A stretch of 23,617 bases of DNA from Marinilabilia sp964403175 (GCA_964403175.1 CAYOFH010000042.1:1-23617); one strand, 5' to 3'. Shown: positions 7,085 to 16,191, numbered from the stretch's first letter. Numbers and translations: made by a program. Notes: generated by a model not told the origin, from the sequence alone.

Positions 7085-9196
7085 TCACAGTTCTTCATCG
7101 GGTTTTTTCCTTTCCTCCAGCAGTTGTCTTTCAATATCTGCAATGTTGTATAGCAAAATTAACTGTTGCTTGTCTGCCGCAGGATAAAGATTGCTCTGCA
7201 AAGCATTCTGAATATCCTGAACAATAAGAGAAACCTTTTGAATTCGCTCCCCGGTGGAATCTTCATTATCGAAAATCTGCACTACCTCCCTGCCGGCAAC
7301 CAGTAATGACGGATCAACATTTCTCTCCACCTGCCGATGAGCTCCAAGGGCAGAAATAAAAGAAAGCAAAGCATGATTGAGATGAGTAAGTTTAAAAGCT
7401 TTCCGGCGGAACTTACTGTATTTGCGTGGCTCGGCCTGCATATCCTGCCAGGCCAGGGCCAGCGCGTTATCGGCCTGATGAGCTTCTCTGCGGGCTATCC
7501 GATACTCCAGATTATCGCCTGAAGCACCGGATTCATATTCAGACAAGATTGATTTCAGATAAGTAATATTTTTTTTGAGAGCAGCGGCCAACAGTCCGGG
7601 TAATCGTTTATATTGCCACTGCGGCCACAGAAAGCGGACTGTTCCAAGGGCCAGAAAAGCTCCGATAAAGGTATCAATCAACCGTGGCAGCATTACAGGC
7701 ACTCCCCTGCTGGAGATAAGATTAAAGGCGCACAATACAAAAATAGTGATGAAAACCACTGACACCGAATACTGCTTTTTGAGCCACACAAAGAAGAAAT
7801 AAGCTGACACCAGCATCAAAACGACCTGACCCGGCAGTGTAAGAAGGTTTACAATCAACACACCGGCAACCACACCTGTAATCGTACCCAGCACACGTTG
7901 AAACAATCGTCTTCGGGTTTCACTATAGCTGGGTTGCAGCACAAATAAAATGGTAAGAACAATCCATTCTCCTTTATCCAGGTTAAAATATTCGCTGATA
8001 AAAAACCCCAACCAGAAACACAGTGCAAGCCGGATGGCATAACGCATCCGCGGGTGCTGAAATGTTAGCTGGGCTTTGAATCTCTTCCACAACGAACGGT
8101 CGTCACGCGAAAGTCGTGGCAAAACAGATTTATTTGGGATTTCTTCTAATCGTTGAAAAGAAACACCCGCCCTTGTAAGATTACTCACCAGAAGCTGAAA
8201 CGGATGTGTTTTTTCAAGCTTCAGCTGATCTGTTTTTACATTAAGGGCCTCAACCATCCAGTTAAGGGATGCGGGATTTCGGAATGCAGTTCCTGTCAGC
8301 AGACTGTCAGCAAATTTTTGCGAAGCATGTGCCAGTTCGTGCAAAGTATGTCCGGCAAGTTCTATGACCTCAACGTTTGAGACTTCATTACTCAACAAAT
8401 CATATCGTTCATGGGTACTGGCCGCTCTTTCGTGAAGAGCCTGCAAAATCATAAAATAGTGGAATCGTGACTTAAGCTGAGGGTCACTCTCATTGGCATC
8501 CCTGTAACTGTTCAAAACCTCTTTTATCCGTTCCAGAGTGCTTACCATTTCAACATTTAATAAGGCCAGTCGTCCCCTGATTTCTCTCTGTTGTTTTTTA
8601 TCACTGGGAAAAAGGCCGGATTTCTCATCCATATATCCGGCAAGTGCTATAAACCCACGTCCCAGTTGCTCGTCAAGCAAACGATAAGGGCGATAACAGA
8701 GCAAAATCAAAGAGATAACTCCATAAAACAATGCTCCTCCCGGAAGCAATATGGGCTGCCAGTACCAGGCAGGACTTATTTCTGCTCCAATCATTGCATA
8801 TATTCCAATCAGAATAGCCCCGAAAGTCACGCCCCGGTATCGTTCGCCCATTCCACCGGCCAGAATAAACACAATGGTAGAAAGTCCCAAACCCAGTCCC
8901 AGAAGCACAGGCCAGGGACTTAACAATTCAACCGACAAGCTGGAAAACCCGAATGCAAAAACTTTTAACAGCAGCGACTTAACACGTCCCTTTGGATGGT
9001 CATCGGTTTCAGACAGAGCACCTGCCAACACACCAAGTGCAAGTGTAACAGCGAAAAAAGAAAATCCTGCAATCTCCAGCGGAATAGTCACTACAGCCAT
9101 CACCAGAGTGGCCTTTACTGCCATTAAACGATCGGGATAACGCCAGAATTTTTGGCGCCATATTTCATAAAAAGAATGTATTCCAAAATTTATCAT
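7085..9196 (-). CDS. YccS/FUSC-family inner-membrane protein
   Basis: The 703-residue product matches the architecture of the YccS/YhfK branch of the FUSC (fusaric-acid-resistance/aromatic exporter) families. A first block of about six membrane segments (residues 26-168) is followed by a cytosolic helical domain (about 170-380), a second membrane block (384-525) and a C-terminal cytosolic domain. The FUSC-type segment QPSYSETRRRLFQRVLG starts at about residue 421. A role in efflux of aromatic or other small molecules is an inference from the family; the substrate is unknown. It is the last gene of a minus-strand group with the DUF2007 gene and converges with the thioredoxin gene. The start is preceded by an A-rich stretch; a candidate 63-codon gene overlaps its first 32 nt. 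Confidence 0.85.
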   Translation of the reverse strand: MINFGIHSFYEIWRQKFWRYPDRLMAVKATLVMAVVTIPLEIAGFSFFAVTLALGVLAGALSETDDHPKGRVKSLLLKVFAFGFSSLSVELLSPWPVLLGLGLGLSTIVFILAGGMGERYRGVTFGAILIGIYAMIGAEISPAWYWQPILLPGGALFYGVISLILLCYRPYRLLDEQLGRGFIALAGYMDEKSGLFPSDKKQQREIRGRLALLNVEMVSTLERIKEVLNSYRDANESDPQLKSRFHYFMILQALHERAASTHERYDLLSNEVSNVEVIELAGHTLHELAHASQKFADSLLTGTAFRNPASLNWMVEALNVKTDQLKLEKTHPFQLLVSNLTRAGVSFQRLEEIPNKSVLPRLSRDDRSLWKRFKAQLTFQHPRMRYAIRLALCFWLGFFISEYFNLDKGEWIVLTILFVLQPSYSETRRRLFQRVLGTITGVVAGVLIVNLLTLPGQVVLMLVSAYFFFVWLKKQYSVSVVFITIFVLCAFNLISSRGVPVMLPRLIDTFIGAFLALGTVRFLWPQWQYKRLPGLLAAALKKNITYLKSILSEYESGASGDNLEYRIARREAHQADNALALAWQDMQAEPRKYSKFRRKAFKLTHLNHALLSFISALGAHRQVERNVDPSLLVAGREVVQIFDNEDSTGERIQKVSLIVQDIQNALQSNLYPAADKQQLILLYNIADIERQLLEERKKPDEEL

Positions 9197-9356
9197 ATAT
9201 TTTTTTCACTTGATAAACCTTCGAAGATCTGCAGAGTTCACTTCTTCCGGGACATACAAAAGCAACAGAGCGGGCAATTACTTCACCTGCATCATTTACA
9301 ATCTGAGAATCCAGGTATTCCCCAATGGCAATCACATCAAAACACCACCATGACAT
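9165..9356 (-). CDS. Possible small overlapping gene (63 aa), unrecognised
   Basis: This frame opens with an ATG inside the last codons of the DUF2007 gene, crosses the 140-nt spacer and ends inside the first codons of the FUSC gene. I do not recognise the product. It reads plausibly: a Trp/Cys start (MSWWCFDVIAIGEYLD), then QIVNDAGEVIARSVAFVC, then a basic tail. Its codons show a purine-first, pyrimidine-ending bias in the middle, as real genes do. The 20-nt overlap upstream and 32-nt overlap downstream would allow translational coupling of all three frames. It could also be chance or the remnant of a longer gene. Confidence 0.3.
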   Translation of the reverse strand: MSWWCFDVIAIGEYLDSQIVNDAGEVIARSVAFVCPGRSELCRSSKVYQVKKIYDKFWNTFFL

Positions 9357-9711
9357 AGATAAGGGACAACACCACCGCTATCAGAACCAGCAAAGCGAAA
9401 AACCGAACCGATAACTGCAAACCGCCCAACAGAGGCATTCGCCTGGTAGCCCGGTCAAATGAACCCAATCTGGGAGGCTGATCTGCCGGTTGGTCAAAAA
9501 TCTCCATGTCTTCGATAATCTTTTTTGCGCGTCCGGCATCTTCAGCCTTTACCTGAAGCTTTATCCCTCCTACTGCATTGTGAATATAGGTCTGAGAAAC
9601 CAATTCATCCTTCACAAAACATTCAATTCCTTCAGATTCAAGTTTACTTCTTACCAGTCCCATTTCAGGAGCATAACTAAATGTGGCAATTGTTTCAAGT
9701 GATTGGCTCAT
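9337..9711 (-). CDS. DUF2007-domain protein with C-terminal membrane anchor
   Basis: The N-terminal ~68 residues fit the DUF2007 (putative signal-transducing protein) family: the start SLETIATFSYAPEMGLVRSK, then LESEGIECFVKDE, then VKAEDAGRAKKIIEDM. These domains have an ACT/PII-like small alpha-beta form and no settled function. A Pro-rich linker (about 72-95) leads to one membrane helix (about 101-123, FFALLVLIAVVLSLIYVMVV) at the very C-terminus, so the domain would face the cytosol on the inner membrane. The product has 124 residues; many family members are little more than the domain. It precedes the FUSC membrane protein on the same strand, so a joint role at the inner membrane is possible but is inference. 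Confidence 0.75.
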   Translation of the reverse strand: MSQSLETIATFSYAPEMGLVRSKLESEGIECFVKDELVSQTYIHNAVGGIKLQVKAEDAGRAKKIIEDMEIFDQPADQPPRLGSFDRATRRMPLLGGLQLSVRFFALLVLIAVVLSLIYVMVVF

Positions 9712-9857
9712 AATATCGCTGTTTTATGTGTCCTACAATGGTTAGATATTCAGAAGATATATGTTCAGACAATTGGTAACCTCACCCACTTCCTTCGAAA
9801 GACTTAAGGAAAAAATCATTGGAAGCAAAGCCATCGTTTATCATTTATCAACGCAGT

Positions 9858-11678
9858 TTATACGTCATTAAATTTTATGGAACCTCTGTTTTCTTCATCG
9901 GGGGCATAACTGTATATTTCCCGTAACAGTGAAGCATATTTATTGTAGATAATGCGACGCCGTAATTTCAGAGTTGGCGACAGTTCTCCGGTGTTGGGTC
10001 CCCATGGTTCACAAACCAGGCGGAACCTTTTGATTTGCTCTGTTTTCCCCAGTCGTTTATTGAACTGATCCACTTCTTTCTGAAACAGTTTTTGTATTTT
10101 GGGATGGTTTACCAGTTCCTGGTTATCACGAAAATGAATATGATGATCATTAGCCCATACATGAAGATACTCAAAATTAGGTGAAATAAGTGCACTGGCA
10201 AATTTTTCATTTTCTCCCACCACCATTAGCTGCTCAATAAAAAAAGACTCCTTTAGCAGGTTCTCAATGGCCTGAGGAGCAATATATTTACCACTTGAAG
10301 TTTTAAACATTTCCTTCTTTCGATCGGTGATTTTTAAAAACCTGTTTTTGTCGAAAGCTCCTATATCTCCGGTGTGAAGCCAACCGTCTTTTTCCAGAAC
10401 TTCACTGGTATTTTTCACATCTTTATAATAACCCATCATTACACTGGGCCCTTTCACGAGGATTTCCCCATCCTCATCAATCTTAACGTCAATATTTTTA
10501 AGAACCGGACCAACCGTTCCAATGCGTAAGGAATCAGGTTCGCTCAAATGATTAGCTGCAATCACCGGCGAAGTTTCCGTCATTCCGTAACCCTCCATCA
10601 GAGGAATTCCTGCAGCAAAAAATAAGCGGCTCAGACGAGGTTGCAAGGCGGCACCTCCTGAAATCACAAATTTAAGATGTCCGCCAAAAACTTTCTGCCA
10701 TTTTGAAAACACAAGTTTTCGGGCAGCCCATAGTCGTAATCCATACCAAAAGTGATATTTCCCATCTACACGGTAGTGCTCTCCAAGTTTGAGTGACAAG
10801 AAGAAAATCATTCGTTTTATGCCCCGAAAATCTTCTCCCTTAGAAACAATCCTGTCGTAAATCCGCTCAATCACCCGCGGCACAGTTGCAAAAGCAGAGG
10901 CTTTTATTTCAGCCATATTCTGAGCAATGGTGCCCAGGTTTTCGGCATAATAAATGCTGCATGCTTTCTTTTGGAAAAGATAATTTACCATCCGCTCATA
11001 CACATGACAAAGCGGTAAAAAACTCAGCACTCTGTCGGAAGGTCCCAAAGGATAAAGATTTTCCACCCCTTCCACATTACTCATAACATTACGGTGTGAA
11101 AGCATGACCCCTTTGGGCATGCCTGTTGTACCGGAGGTATAAATAATGGTCAGCAGATCGTCGGGCCTGACAGAAGCAGATATCTTTTCGAACTGTTCTT
11201 TATATTTTACTTTGGCATTAAAGCCTTCCCGGGTAACTTCAGTCCAGTTGGGAATATCTTCGTAATAATTAAAAGTAAAGACCTTTTTTATCCGGGCAAT
11301 CTTTCTGGCAATGGGCTGCAAACGCTTATAAGAGGGCAAATCATGAACTATAAGCATCTTAGCATCCGAGTGAGAAAATACATATTTGTACTCCTCATCA
11401 CCTAAGGTAGGATAAACAGGAACATGAACAACACCCACCATGGCCATTCCCATATCCACAAAGTTCCATTCGGGCCGGTTATTAGAAACCGTAGCTATTT
11501 TGTCTCCTTTCCGGAAGCCCATTGCCAGGAGTCCAAAGGCAAAATTGCGTGCATTCCGGATATAATCCGCTGTACTGAATTTTACCCAGTTACCTTCCCG
11601 CTTCGCAACTAATATATCAGGTTTTTCATGGTTAAGTCTAAGGTTTTCCAACAAATCAAAAGTCCTGTCCATCCTCAT
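9858..11678 (-). CDS. Long-chain acyl-CoA synthetase (AMP-forming)
   Basis: The enzyme activates long-chain fatty acids to acyl-CoA with ATP, via an acyl-AMP intermediate. The 606-residue product has the adenylate-forming superfamily motifs in order. The P-loop-like YTSGTTGMPKG starts at Tyr180, YGMTETSP at Tyr364, GWLHTGD ends in Asp438, and DRKKEMFKTSSGKYIAP is the hinge and start of the C-terminal lid. Length and the FKTSSGKYIAP variant match the long FadD15-like/eukaryotic-type synthetases common in Bacteroidota and not the shorter E. coli FadD, so I give no symbol. No signal peptide is present; it is probably cytosolic or membrane-associated. It starts 36 nt after alaS on the same strand and may share its transcript. 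A second ATG two codons on (Met3) is an alternative start. Confidence 0.9.
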   Translation of the reverse strand: MRMDRTFDLLENLRLNHEKPDILVAKREGNWVKFSTADYIRNARNFAFGLLAMGFRKGDKIATVSNNRPEWNFVDMGMAMVGVVHVPVYPTLGDEEYKYVFSHSDAKMLIVHDLPSYKRLQPIARKIARIKKVFTFNYYEDIPNWTEVTREGFNAKVKYKEQFEKISASVRPDDLLTIIYTSGTTGMPKGVMLSHRNVMSNVEGVENLYPLGPSDRVLSFLPLCHVYERMVNYLFQKKACSIYYAENLGTIAQNMAEIKASAFATVPRVIERIYDRIVSKGEDFRGIKRMIFFLSLKLGEHYRVDGKYHFWYGLRLWAARKLVFSKWQKVFGGHLKFVISGGAALQPRLSRLFFAAGIPLMEGYGMTETSPVIAANHLSEPDSLRIGTVGPVLKNIDVKIDEDGEILVKGPSVMMGYYKDVKNTSEVLEKDGWLHTGDIGAFDKNRFLKITDRKKEMFKTSSGKYIAPQAIENLLKESFFIEQLMVVGENEKFASALISPNFEYLHVWANDHHIHFRDNQELVNHPKIQKLFQKEVDQFNKRLGKTEQIKRFRLVCEPWGPNTGELSPTLKLRRRIIYNKYASLLREIYSYAPDEENRGSIKFNDV

Positions 11679-11714
11679 TGCAATAATTAGTTTCCCGGCT
11701 TCATCTGCCGGACA

Positions 11715-14348
11715 TTATCCAAGTATTTCTTTAATCAATGCTTTAGCCTTCGAAAGAGCACTATCCAATCCGGCAGGATTCTTCCCTCCTGCCGAGGCAT
11801 AAAAGGGTTGTCCACCCCCGCCACCTTGTATCTCTCCGGCAACTGAACGAATCAGTTCCACCGCATTCATGTTTTTCTCACCGGCGAGTTTATCCGACAA
11901 AATAACTGCCAATTGTGGTTTTCCTTTTACTTCTGTCCCCAATACAGCAACCATCTCGCCATCGATTTCATTGCGGAGCTGAAAAGCCAGGTCTTTAAGA
12001 TTACCCCCCAATTCGGGCTTAACCTGTTTCACAATTACTTTTACATCATTAATATCGATGGCGTCGTCAATGATTCCCTGTTTCTCGATCTTCAGGAAGT
12101 TCTGCATCATCGCTTCCAGCTCTTTGGATAACTGTGAATTCTGACTGATAAGATTTTCAATACTCTTACGCAGCTGCCCTTTACTTTTGAGCAAACTGCC
12201 AATTTCTTCCAAAACATCATTCTGATTATAGGTCAGTTCTTCTGCTTTATTGGCCGTAACTGCCTCTATACGACGAATGCCTGCAGAGACAGAACCTTCA
12301 CTGACAATGCGGAAAAATCCAATTTCGCCGGTAGCATGTACGTGTGTTCCACCACAAAGTTCCACAGAGTCACCAAACCCGATGGTACGAACCACATCTC
12401 CATATTTCTCGCCAAACAATGCCATCGCCCCCATTTCCCGGGCTTTATCCAGAGGCACTTCCCGATGCTCCTCGATCATAATATTACCACGGATATCGGC
12501 ATTTACCTTCTTCTCTACCATGCGAATCTCTTCAGGAGAAACTCTCTGAAAGTGAGCAAAATCGAAACGCAAATAATCAGGGTGTACCAAAGAACCTTTT
12601 TGTTCCACATGATCACCCAATACACCTTTTAATGCTTTGTGCAACAAATGCGTAGCTGTATGATTGCAGGCTGCTTGTTTTCGTTTGTCTGCGTTTACTA
12701 CCGCCTTAAATCCGGATTCCAGATTTTTTGGAATACTTTCGGCTATATGAATAATCAGGTCATTTTCTTTTTTGGTATCAATAATATCAATTTTCTCATC
12801 CTTACCTGCGATGTATCCTGAATCGCCTATCTGCCCTCCGCTTTCAGCATAAAAAGGAGTAAGATTAAAAACCAGTTGAAATTGTTCTTTATTTTTGACT
12901 TTAACCTTCCGGTAACGGGTAATATAAACTTCTGTTTCCAGAAAATCATAACCGACAAACTCCTCTTCTTTGTCATCACGCAACTCAACCCAGTCTCCGG
13001 TTTCCACAGCAGCCGCATTTCTGGCTCTGGCCTTTTGCGCATTCATCTCTTCTTCAAATTCACGACGATTTACCACCAGTCCTTTTTCAGACAAAATAAG
13101 CTCTGTCAAATCCAGAGGAAACCCAAACGTATCATAAAGTTCAAAAGCAACTTTCCCGTCAACAACTTTATATTTCTTTTTCAGGGTGTCATCAATAATT
13201 TTGTCGAGTAAAGAAATTCCGGTGGCAAGTGTTTTCAAGAATGATTCTTCCTCTTCATGAACCACTTTATCAATCAATCCTTTCTGTGTTTTCAACTCCG
13301 GGTATGCATCACCCATGGTATCAATTAAAACAGGAAGCAGCCCGCTAAGGAACGGTCTGCGAACATTCAGAAATGTATAGGCATAACGCACAGCCCGGCG
13401 CAAAATTCTGCGTATAACATAACCGGCTTTATTATTGGAGGGAAGCTGTCCGTCGGTAATAGAAAAGGCAATAGTACGAATATGGTCGGCGATTACCCGC
13501 ATAGCGACATCCCTTTCATCAGAGACCCCGTACTTCATATCGGTAAGAACGGAAATCTGCTGAATAAGAGGCTGGAAAATGTCAGTGTCATAATTAGACC
13601 CTTTATCCTGAAGCACCCGGCAAAGTCTTTCAAAGCCCATCCCGGTATCCACATGTTTGTGAGGTAACGGATTTAATTCTCCGTCAGCTTTCCGGTTAAA
13701 CTGAATAAATACAAGGTTCCAGATTTCAATAACTTCAGGATGATCTTTATTAACAAGCTCACTGCCCCTCTTTTTTATACGTTCCTGCTCATTCCTCAGG
13801 TCAATATGAATTTCCGAACAGGGACCGCAGGGGCCGGACTCTCCCATTTCCCAGAAATTATCTTTTTTATTACCATTGATGATGTGATCCTCGGGTAAAT
13901 ATTGTTTCCAGCAATCTGCAGCTTCATCATCCCTCTTCAGACCGTCACTGCTGTCGCCTTCAAATACAGTAGCATATAAACGTTTTTTATCAATTTTCAA
14001 TTCACTGGTCAAAAACTCCCAGGCCCAATCGATTGCTTCTTTTTTAAAGTAATCACCAAAAGACCAGTTTCCCAACATTTCAAACATAGTATGGTGATAG
14101 GAGTCATGCCCTACCTCCTCAAGATCATTATGTTTACCAGATACCCGAAGACATTTCTGGGCATTGGCCACCCGTGGACTGACAGGCTCTTTATTACCAA
14201 GAAAAATATCCTTGAACTGATTCATTCCAGCATTGGTAAACATAAGTGTAGGGTCGTTTTTCACAACCATTGGTGCCGAAGGCACTATTATGTGTTCTTT
14301 GGATTTAAAAAAATCGAAAAATTTCTGTCTTACCTCAGTTGCTCTCAT
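11715..14348 (-). CDS. alaS: Alanine-tRNA ligase
   Basis: AlaRS charges tRNA-Ala with alanine and edits mischarged Ser and Gly. The 877-residue product is full length. The class II catalytic core is at the N-terminus (MRATEVRQKFFDFFKSKEH, then MFTNAGMNQFKDIFLG, and GHDSYHHTMFEMLGNW). The editing domain follows with the zinc-binding His563-x3-His567 (HTATH) and Cys665-x3-His669 (CGGTH) sets. A C-terminal coiled coil and the DHHA1-type end rich in glycine (IQGGGGGQPFYASAGG) complete it. The start is the standard MRATEVR. It is divergent from the M23 peptidase gene across 298 nt, and the acyl-CoA synthetase gene follows closely. All key residues I can check are present. Confidence 0.97.
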   Translation of the reverse strand: MRATEVRQKFFDFFKSKEHIIVPSAPMVVKNDPTLMFTNAGMNQFKDIFLGNKEPVSPRVANAQKCLRVSGKHNDLEEVGHDSYHHTMFEMLGNWSFGDYFKKEAIDWAWEFLTSELKIDKKRLYATVFEGDSSDGLKRDDEAADCWKQYLPEDHIINGNKKDNFWEMGESGPCGPCSEIHIDLRNEQERIKKRGSELVNKDHPEVIEIWNLVFIQFNRKADGELNPLPHKHVDTGMGFERLCRVLQDKGSNYDTDIFQPLIQQISVLTDMKYGVSDERDVAMRVIADHIRTIAFSITDGQLPSNNKAGYVIRRILRRAVRYAYTFLNVRRPFLSGLLPVLIDTMGDAYPELKTQKGLIDKVVHEEEESFLKTLATGISLLDKIIDDTLKKKYKVVDGKVAFELYDTFGFPLDLTELILSEKGLVVNRREFEEEMNAQKARARNAAAVETGDWVELRDDKEEEFVGYDFLETEVYITRYRKVKVKNKEQFQLVFNLTPFYAESGGQIGDSGYIAGKDEKIDIIDTKKENDLIIHIAESIPKNLESGFKAVVNADKRKQAACNHTATHLLHKALKGVLGDHVEQKGSLVHPDYLRFDFAHFQRVSPEEIRMVEKKVNADIRGNIMIEEHREVPLDKAREMGAMALFGEKYGDVVRTIGFGDSVELCGGTHVHATGEIGFFRIVSEGSVSAGIRRIEAVTANKAEELTYNQNDVLEEIGSLLKSKGQLRKSIENLISQNSQLSKELEAMMQNFLKIEKQGIIDDAIDINDVKVIVKQVKPELGGNLKDLAFQLRNEIDGEMVAVLGTEVKGKPQLAVILSDKLAGEKNMNAVELIRSVAGEIQGGGGGQPFYASAGGKNPAGLDSALSKAKALIKEILG

Positions 14349-14646
14349 ATACTGTAATTTGTTAATGTTTGGCTGAAAACGAACATTCCGCCAAAAAAAT
14401 TAAACCTTTTTATGTTTTCTCCGTACAATAGTCCTCAAAACATGTATGCTTTTTTGAACAAAGACGAAACATAATTACCTGTTTTGCAGAACTCTGAAAA
14501 AGTCCAAAGGGACAAATTGTTTAACATGGGCCAAAATTCTTTTCAATGATGTTAAAAATTTCAGACCCCACAAAATTAGATTAATCCTCTAATAAATAGG
14601 TGCTGAAAAAATTTTTTTCTATTTTTGGACAACAAAAAATTACCGT
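14349..14646. other. Divergent promoter region between alaS and the M23 peptidase gene
   Basis: This 298-nt spacer must hold promoters in both directions. On the plus strand TATTTTTG (14620-14627) is a candidate -7 box. On the minus strand I see only imperfect boxes, such as a TAATTTTTTTG-like run about 55 nt before alaS. I see no T-box-like or other clear leader structure, although alaS is a gene class that can carry one. No coding frame is supported. Confidence 0.5.
14620..14627 (+). promoter_or_regulatory. Candidate -7 box for the M23 peptidase gene
   Basis: TATTTTTG matches TAnnTTTG and ends 19 nt before the ATG, predicting a leader of roughly 13 nt. No TTG is visible at the expected -33 spacing, and the surrounding T-rich sequence makes a chance match possible. 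Confidence 0.4.
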
Positions 14647-15618
14647 ATGTCAAAAGTTAAGTTTAAATACAATTCTGAAACGTTAACTTACGAACCCGTT
14701 GATCAGGGGGGGCGTTACATCATCCGTAAAGTTTTATCAATCTTTGTTTTATCCGCTGTTTTAGGGGTTTTCTTCTTTCTTGGTTATTCCTCCTTTTTTG
14801 ACAGTCCTCAGGAAAAAAAGCTTGTTCGTGAAAACTCCCGTCTGCAATCGCAGTATGAAATAATGGACAAAAAACTTCAACAAATTCAGGTTGTGCTTGA
14901 TGACATACAACAGCGAGATGAAAAAATTTACAGAGTTATTTATCAGGCCGATTCGATTCCAAACTCCATCCGAAGAGCCGGATTTGGTGGTATGAACAGA
15001 TACAAACACCTGGAAAACCTGGAAAATGCCGATCTTGTCATAAACACCTCGGAGAAATTAGATGTCATCATGAAACAGCTCTACGTTCAGAGCAAGTCAT
15101 ATGATGAAATCATTGACCTTACGCTTCGCAAAGAAGAAATGTTGCGTTGCACTCCGGCAATTCAGCCAATCTCCAATAAAGACCTTCGTCGCACAGCCTC
15201 CGGTTATGGATGGCGCATAGATCCCATCTACAAAGTTAAAAAATTTCATAAGGGTATGGATTTTTCAGCTCCCACAGGAACTGAAATTTATTCCACAGGT
15301 GACGGCGTAGTCAAACGTATCGTTCGTTCGCATGGCGGATATGGCAATCATATGGAAGTAGATCACGGGTTTGGATACTCCACTGTATATGCTCATATGC
15401 ATAGTTTCAATGTTAAGAAAGGTCAGAAAGTCAAACGTGGCGATGTAATTGGTTTTGTTGGCAACACAGGCAAATCAACAGGCCCCCATCTCCATTATGA
15501 AGTACGGGTAAAAGGACGGCCGGTTAATCCTGCCCACTATTATTTCCAGGATCTGACCCCTGAACAATATGAAGAAATGATTTATATTTCGAGCAACAGT
15601 AACCAGACATTTGACTAA
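14647..15618 (+). CDS. Membrane-anchored M23-family metallopeptidase
   Basis: M23 (lysostaphin/LytM-type) enzymes cleave peptidoglycan cross-links. The 323-residue product has a short cytosolic N-terminus, one membrane helix (about 26-46), a coiled-coil stretch (about 58-100) and a C-terminal M23 domain (about 185-300). The zinc ligands are intact: His201 and Asp205 in HKGMD, and His281-Leu-His283 in GPHLHYE, with the conserved HMEVDHG segment before them. It is therefore predicted to be catalytically competent, not an EnvC/NlpD-like degenerate regulator. The catalytic domain would lie in the periplasm. It is divergent from alaS and followed by a MerR gene 194 nt downstream, an arrangement I recall from other Bacteroidales. 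The exact cell-wall target (cell elongation or division) cannot be read from sequence. Confidence 0.9.
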   Translation: MSKVKFKYNSETLTYEPVDQGGRYIIRKVLSIFVLSAVLGVFFFLGYSSFFDSPQEKKLVRENSRLQSQYEIMDKKLQQIQVVLDDIQQRDEKIYRVIYQADSIPNSIRRAGFGGMNRYKHLENLENADLVINTSEKLDVIMKQLYVQSKSYDEIIDLTLRKEEMLRCTPAIQPISNKDLRRTASGYGWRIDPIYKVKKFHKGMDFSAPTGTEIYSTGDGVVKRIVRSHGGYGNHMEVDHGFGYSTVYAHMHSFNVKKGQKVKRGDVIGFVGNTGKSTGPHLHYEVRVKGRPVNPAHYYFQDLTPEQYEEMIYISSNSNQTFD

Positions 15619-15747
15619 TCAGGTGTCCGTCTGTAAAGCACCATTTGTTTCGTTACGCTTGCGTGTTTGAAGACGGGTAAAAAATGCATCACAAACTGCA
15701 ACTGTCAAATAATCCTTGCAGTCTCAAAAAAAAAGAATTAAAATTGT

Positions 15748-15779
15748 AATTGCTGTCTGAACTTTATCAGGCAGCAATT
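15748..15779. promoter_or_regulatory. 13-bp inverted repeat upstream of merR-type gene
   Basis: AATTGCTGTCTGA (15748-15760) and TCAGGCAGCAATT (15767-15779) are complementary at 12 of 13 positions, with the exception a G-U pair in RNA, around a 6-nt loop. It ends 33 nt before the ATG and 3 nt before TATAAT (15784-15789 region). It could be an operator for the adjacent regulator or a leader hairpin. There is no T-run on the plus strand, so a terminator for the M23 gene is less likely. Confidence 0.5.
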
Positions 15780-15812
15780 CTTGTATAATGACTCATGTAA
15801 ATATCGAAAACA

Positions 15813-16148
15813 ATGCCTTACAAAGAGCCAAAAATCGAAAAGCTTTATTATTCCATTGGCGAAGTTGCCTCTATCTTTGATGTGAATACTTCATTAATTC
15901 GTTTCTGGGAAAAGGAATTTGATATTATTAAACCCCACAAAAACAAAAAAGGCAATCGACTATTTACTCAAAAAGACATCGATAATTTTCATTTGATATT
16001 TCACCTTGTAAAGGAACGGGGAATGACTCTCAAAGGAGCTCAGAAAAAACTTAAAGAAAACAAAGAAGGTACAGAGAATAATTTTGAAGTGATTAAACGC
16101 CTGAAAGACATCAGGGGACTCCTGACAGACATTAAAGACAGCATTTAA
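15813..16148 (+). CDS. MerR-family transcriptional regulator
   Basis: The 111-residue product is mostly a MerR-type winged helix-turn-helix. The segment YYSIGEVASIFDVNTSLIRFWEKEF (residues 12-36) is the HTH, and RLFTQKDIDNFHLIFHLVKERGMTLKGAQKKL (about 49-80) is the wing and following helices. A short C-terminal helix (about 90-108) probably forms the dimer contact. No cysteine or other effector-binding domain is present, so it does not look like a metal or redox sensor. Family knowledge gives DNA binding; the target genes are unknown. A dyad just upstream suggests it may regulate itself, which is inference. The start is the only ATG giving a complete HTH. A heptamer repeat array and an assembly gap follow it. 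Confidence 0.88.
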   Translation: MPYKEPKIEKLYYSIGEVASIFDVNTSLIRFWEKEFDIIKPHKNKKGNRLFTQKDIDNFHLIFHLVKERGMTLKGAQKKLKENKEGTENNFEVIKRLKDIRGLLTDIKDSI

Positions 16149-16160
16149 CAACTGATACGG

Positions 16161-16191
16161 GTTTTGAGTTGAGGGTTTTGAGTTGAGGGTT
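16161..16191. repeat. Heptamer tandem array after merR-type gene, running into a gap
   Basis: GTTTTGA and GTTGAGG alternate twice in perfect 14-bp register (16161-16188), then GTT, and the sequence is lost to N. The array starts 12 nt after the MerR stop codon. The true length is unknown because the gap begins inside it. Confidence 0.7.

Noticed and set aside
6917..7153. 78-codon GTG frame as an independent gene
   Set aside because: Its last 23 codons are antisense to the FUSC gene and it has no recognisable domain; kept only as an open-frame observation after the thioredoxin stop.
12250..12632. Plus-strand frames of about 98 codons inside alaS
   Set aside because: They are antisense shadows of the well-supported alaS coding sequence.
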